Part shown: positions 59,443 to 64,000 of the stretch, in pieces | Layout: each line of letters opens with the position of its first letter | How positions within the stretch are numbered: the first letter of the stretch is position 1 | Assembly: GCF_010015445.1 (NCBI RefSeq) | Contig: NC_053120.1 | Span: forward strand, 8,958,114-9,022,113 | Length of the DNA stretch: 64,000 nt | Reading direction: 5' to 3' | Source: Perca fluviatilis | Lineage: Eukaryota; Chordata; Actinopteri; Perciformes; Percidae | Notes under the pieces: model-generated | Databases searched by the model: none | Seen by the model: only the letters and a program-made list of their open reading frames with translations | Told to the model about the DNA's origin: nothing | Translations under genes and position numbers: made by a program

Positions 59443-60195
59443 AGCTGCAGTAGGTAAGATTGTGAAGAGCCAGGACTTTGCCAACAGATTTGAACATCGA
59501 CAACTTCTTAGTCCCTCCTCCCTTTCTGCTGCAGCCCAAACTGTCTCCTAAGCCCCTCCCAAACATGGGAGTTTGACAGAACTGCCAGCATGTCAGACAA
59601 CATGTTCAATAACTAAACACCAACACAACGTTAACTTTACTCACCAACAGTAAAACGATGATAACAAGCAGGCTAGCCATTTCAGCATCATATCAGACCG
59701 ACCACTGTGCTAACGTTACTATCATCCTCACCAACGTAGCTTTGTGGACTTTTGACTACTAATAACCAAGTGAAAGATAAATCATTCATGGTAATTATGT
59801 TACCTGTTGAGAGGAAATGTGGCTACGTCTGCATCGTCCTTCAGATCTTTAAAATCCCGGAGCTCACGCCACCTCTGAAAAGCCACTCCATTATTCACGG
59901 AGTTTTGGAAAACCTTTCTGCAGCTCGTGCGCGGGGGGGGGAGGGGAGAACGTTATATATGCGTGTGCCTGAGCAGTGATTGACAGGTAGATAGACCACC
60001 CCTGTGGCCCTGATTGGAGAAAATCGACCGGTAGCGGTGGAATTTTGCCAATGGCACTACAGGCTGTAGGAGGTGCCAGAGGAGCTGTCTTTTTCTTTCT
60101 TTTTTTACATAATTCATGTAGTTCTACTGGAACATAGGGTCAGTTTCAGCAAATATGACAGAAAGTTAGTTTTATAAGACTTACCTACTGCATCT
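59443..60195. mobile_element. TTAA-target miniature transposon (GCAGTAGGTAAG ends)
   Basis: TTAA at 59439-59442 and 60196-60199 flanks ends AGCTGCAGTAGGTAAGAT and the complement AGATGCAGTAGGTAAGTC, an imperfect inverted repeat. The 753-bp body has internal CpG-containing stretches and G-runs (59932-59946) but no transposase. It is a third sequence-unrelated family using TTAA. Confidence 0.88.
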
Positions 60196-60199
60196 TTAA

Positions 60200-62357
60200 T
60201 GATGTCTGATATGTAATTTTGCATCGTGTTTCCCAAATAAAAATAACAAAGTATAGTCATTTCTTTTGTGCGCAGTTTACTGTAGAGTAGGTTAACCTTC
60301 TGATTTGACTTATTATAACAACATTAATCAGTTCCGCCAGCTTGAGATGTCATACACTGGAGATAACATACACTACAGCCTGTCTGTGTAGGCCGAGTCA
60401 GACAATAACATAGCTCTTACATGTAACATTTCCACTTCATCTCACTGTTACCTGGGCTTTTATCGGCTACCGCTCTCGAGCTGAATCTGTGATCTCCGCA
60501 CACTAAAGGACTTGCTCAGTACCCTGCAGATGTCTGGTCATAAATATGAATCATGTTCGATGGTATCAGGGAAGCTCAGATGTGTGAGTAGCTCAGTCTG
60601 GAAATTGTATTTCCAAAACCCCTCACTCTCAGCCATTGCAGTGTCTCCATGTTTAAAAATCATTCATCATCAAAAATCATCAAGTCTGATTCTGCCACAA
60701 ATTAACACAAAGTTGAAAACATTGAGGAAAATGCCAAGATAAACGACATGTTATTGTGTTGAGAAGATAAAAAAAAGAAGCTGTTTTCCGTCATCCTTAA
60801 GTGATAGGACAGCAGATAGGCTGCAGCTGAGTTGGTGATGAATACCACTCCCGGCGCGTCTGACAGGTTTTTTGTGGCGAACATCATACTCTCAGCATTT
60901 CCAGTGGGGTCATTACAGATGCAAATCCCAGTCGCAGCAGTATTTTATGACACCTGTTCTTGTTTTCCAGGCCGGCCCTGGCAAGTGTCCCGTCGAGGAC
61001 TTGCAAATCAAGACGGAAAACGAGAGATAGGCGGACAGGTAGGCCCGCTCAGCTGTCAGCGTTGTCCCTCGTCTCCCCCCCCCAACCCTTTCCTCCCGAT
61101 CACAGCACTGCCATTTGTGCTCCCATCAGTCATTTTCATAGCCCAATCCCTCTCCCCTTCTTTACGTCTCTCTCTTTCTCTATGTTAGATGAGGACATAA
61201 CGCCCCACCTCCGCTTGATTTCTGAGCATCTGCTTCTTTCTGCCACCGGTTGTCTCCGGGGAGCTTGATGCTCATGGGGGTTCTTTGTGAACTGGGTCAA
61301 AGAGCCTCCTCATTCCTGTACAGATGTCTGGGTTCATACAAAGGAAACAGGTCCCAAACACATGACCATGATGAGGTGAGTAGTGTAACCATGAAATTCT
61401 AAAAGAAAATCCTGCACTGGGTTTGTGGCAGAAATTGGATGTAAAAGAAATAGGCCTACACCATTGTTATCTGCCTGAATGACGATGTAAGGGTTGCAAC
61501 AGTAAAGAAGGTCCAATATCCCATAGTTGACAGATTTATATTATATCTGCACACAATTCTGCACCACACAGTGGCAACATTAAGCGTCAATTTGGAAATA
61601 GTGTGTCCATTATGTAGCAAGGCAAAAAGAAAAGGTGTCGAGTTTGGAGCTTTGAGTGTTTCACGTCTGACTTTCATGCATGATGCACATGCCGTCAAAG
61701 ACCTGCATTAACTTTTGCTCTTTTAATGATTTATTTTGGTGTTTTAGTTGCCTAACCCTTGCAATATGTCAGTCATAGTTAGTTTCCCATAACCACAATG
61801 ATTTCCTTATTTTAACCATACTATGTACACATAGCTTTGTTGGCATTTGATGGAGAAAAAAATATACTGTCATTAAGCATAATCAGGGTTTTGCAGAATC
61901 GTCTAATATCGATGTTATTGTCATGCAAACCTCTTTAAAATCTCTCAACGACACCATATTGTTTTACTGTCATCTCATGTTGTTGTCTGTGTAATGGTCG
62001 CCAGCTGTAACTAAAACATCCAACCAATTAGGTCATCACAAAGTTTTCAACAATCATGCCTTAGTTTCTACTTCTCCTGTCAAATCAAACTGCCTTTCTC
62101 TCCATAATGCATAGCCCATTGCTTTACACTTGAGATTGATCCCTCACTGTCCGTTTCAACAGGAAACAGATCCCATTAAATCCAAACTAAACAGTACGGT
62201 ATTCAGACCCAAGTGAATTGAATGGCAAGTATGTTGCGATAGCTCTACCTACCCTCTCTGGCAGACCAACCACTGCTGGAGCTAATGTGTTGCTAATGCA
62301 ACCTTCAAGTAACCATTGAATTACTGTTGTGTGAATGAATGTTTTACTCTTTTTACC
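60200..62357. other. Unclassified non-coding sequence with one splice-like interval
   Basis: No gene is recognised. 60971-61038 is bounded by TTGTTTTCCAG and CAG-GTAGGC and is open in two of three frames (68 bp). It could be a cryptic exon, but I see no family resemblance. CT-rich low complexity lies near 61060-61090 and 61140-61190. Confidence 0.45.
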
Positions 62358-62361
62358 TTAA

Positions 62362-63036
62362 AGCTTTATTGAGTAACTTTTTGATATTAAAGGTCCCATG
62401 ACATGATGCTCTTTGGATGCTTTTATATAGGCCTTAGTGGTCCCCTAATACTGTATCTCGTTTGAAAGCCATGATGTCTCTCTCTCATGGGTGGGCCAAA
62501 TTCTCTGGGCGGGCAAAGCAGAGAAAGGGGAGGTAACCTTGCTCCTTATGACCTCATAAGGATTCCAGATCAGCCCATCTGAGCTTTCACTTTCTCAAAG
62601 GCAGAGCAGGATACCCAGAGCTCGGTTTACACCTATCGCCATTTCCAGCCACTGGGGGACCATAGGCAGGCTGGGGGAATTCATATTAATGTTAAAAATA
62701 CTCATAAAGTGAAATTCCCATGCCATGGGACCTTTAATGAACGTCTGTTACATTCAAGCCATTGCCAAATGAGTTGCTACAAAGCTAGTTAAGACTATTA
62801 TGTAAGATTGTGTCATCCGGTGACTTTCCCGCACAGAAGCTCTTATGAAGATAATTACCTCTTCTGAAGAGTACATGTTTTTTTAATCCTCCGTGTCCTC
62901 CTTGGCCACAAGCAACTGCGTGGAGGAGGGGTGGGGATGCGCGATCACGTAGGGCTTGTATCATGTGGACGCGCTGACAGTGTAGTTGTCATTATAGAAT
63001 TCCTTATGGGGGCGACAGAAACTACGCACTATAGCT
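62362..63036 (-). mobile_element. TTAA-target miniature transposon (GTGCGTAG family), copy 2, carrying an insert
   Basis: TTAA at 62358-62361 and 63037-63040 flanks ends AGCTTTATTGAGTAAC and, complemented, AGCTATAGTGCGTAGT. It is the inverted counterpart of 33911-34289, with matching blocks GTCATCCGGTGACTTTCC and CCTTATGGGGGCGACAGAAA. It is interrupted at TTCATTAA by the element 62391-62733, which the copy at 33911 lacks. No coding capacity is present. Confidence 0.88.
62391..62733 (-). mobile_element. TTAA-target miniature transposon (AGGTCCCATG ends), nested
   Basis: TTAA at 62387-62390 and 62734-62737 flanks perfect inverted ends AGGTCCCATG and CATGGGACCT. Internal blocks (GGGTGGGCCAAATTCTCTGG, ATGACCTCATAAGGA, CACTGGGGGACCATAGGCAG) match a non-coding repeat common in perch-like fishes. 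Its target site is visible uninterrupted at 34262-34277, which fixes both ends to the base. Confidence 0.93.
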
Positions 63037-63040
63037 TTAA

Positions 63041-64000
63041 CTCTAGTGGTCTCATCATGTGTACATTTCTTAGATTAATTACTGTCGTTTTTCCTATGGG
63101 TGTAAACAATGTTAACTAAATTTAACAGTGACCCTGCCAACTCATTGTCAAATATGCACACTTCTATGAGACCTGCACACAGCCAAAGTGATACATGTAT
63201 AGAGTATATTCAAAAAGGGCAAAAATCCAAATCCAAGCCAAACAAAAGGGCCTACAGCAGTGTTAGTCACAGCCATGCCTTCCTGTCTCCTACTACTTTG
63301 CGTTGTAAACTAATGATTTTACTTAAAGCTCTTGTTTTTTTAAAGTGGCATAAAGGTTGTTGGTTGCTGGCTTCAGAAAGCACAGCCTTCCAACCACAAG
63401 AAGCAACAAATTAGGCTTTTTACAGCCAAAACGTAAAACTCTGAAGAGGGAGTTTCAGGTTAAAAAGTAAAGAGTGAAACCTGGCATTTCTGTAAACCCT
63501 GCCTGTGCTACTGAGCATGCATGGGCTTGTACCTGTTGGGTTTGTCAAGTACGGGAAAAGAAGCCTGAGCAACTAAGGATCAGTGTGTTTTGTTGTGAAC
63601 ATATCCAACAACTTGCGAAACATTCTTCTGTCTTTTTTTGGCAACAGAAAACACATGTTGTAAGTATGAGCTCCAAATTGATTTTAAGCTTCGAAAATTT
63701 CGACAAACTGGTTGTCTGGCACTGAGGATTTGAGACTGTTGAAGATTTTAAATGTTGTACTTCCCTTCTGGTCTGCCTTGTTCTTCAGTAATGACAAACT
63801 TTCTGTGATCTTGCCCAGGCAAAAAGCATGTTGCTAAAGTAAAACTAGAATGTGTTTTGCTTATGGCGTGAGCAAGTGTTTCTGATGGGGCTCCTGTGAT
63901 CTCTGCAGTTTTTAATGGAAGTTTCTCCGTCTGTGTTTCTGTGTTTCTCTGTGCTTCTCAATATGCCTCCGGCTCTCTTTCCCTTTTTTCCTTTCCTTCC
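63041..64000. other. Unclassified non-coding sequence
   Basis: No gene or repeat family is recognised. The final 60 bases become C/T-rich, and the sequence continues beyond the window. Confidence 0.55.

Overview
The window reads as non-coding nuclear DNA of a bony fish, most likely a spiny-rayed (percomorph) teleost. It is AT-rich, with no operons and no intact multi-exon gene. It is packed with small non-autonomous DNA transposons, tRNA-headed SINEs, 5'-truncated LINE pieces and (CA)n, (GA)n and (CT)n tracts. Several repeats are of kinds I recognise from percomorph genomes; that is recognition from memory, not a database result.

Only one piece of host coding sequence is convincing. At 35462-35566 (+) there is a 35-codon stretch encoding the glycine-rich loop of a TAM-family receptor tyrosine kinase, closest to MERTK, followed by a GT splice donor. 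I found no neighbouring kinase exon. The window is therefore either long mertk introns around one exon, or an orphan exon copy. The missing in-frame upstream acceptor is a real oddity.

Layout. 1-12.9 kb: mostly unclassified sequence with a few interspersed repeats and two striking hairpins. 13.0-14.25 kb: first hAT element with a BED-finger remnant, then a fragment of a foldback-element arm. 16.9-17.3, 22.0-22.3 and 28.0-29.0 kb: LINE remnants. 20.6 kb: SINE. 22.3-25.8 kb: miniature transposons and degenerate repeats. 29.5-34.7 kb: dense repeat block, including a TTAA-target element cut by a hAT element. 35.46 kb: mertk-like exon. 36.4-39.1 kb: second BED-hAT copy in inverted orientation, a foldback element with a 9-bp target duplication, and another hAT miniature. 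40.9-43.7 kb: a 2.2 kb TTAA-target foldback element with three 200-bp tandem repeats, nested in a GC-rich element. 44-64 kb: mostly unclassified sequence with possible conserved regulatory stretches, plus further SINEs and miniature transposons, ending in a nested pair of TTAA-target elements at 62.4-63.0 kb.

The strongest observations are transposon archaeology. Target-site duplications and an in-window empty site define several elements exactly, show the order of nesting, and show that at least five unrelated-looking miniature families share TTAA targets and 5'-AG ends. I did not find a convincing undescribed host system; claims about regulatory elements are inference only.
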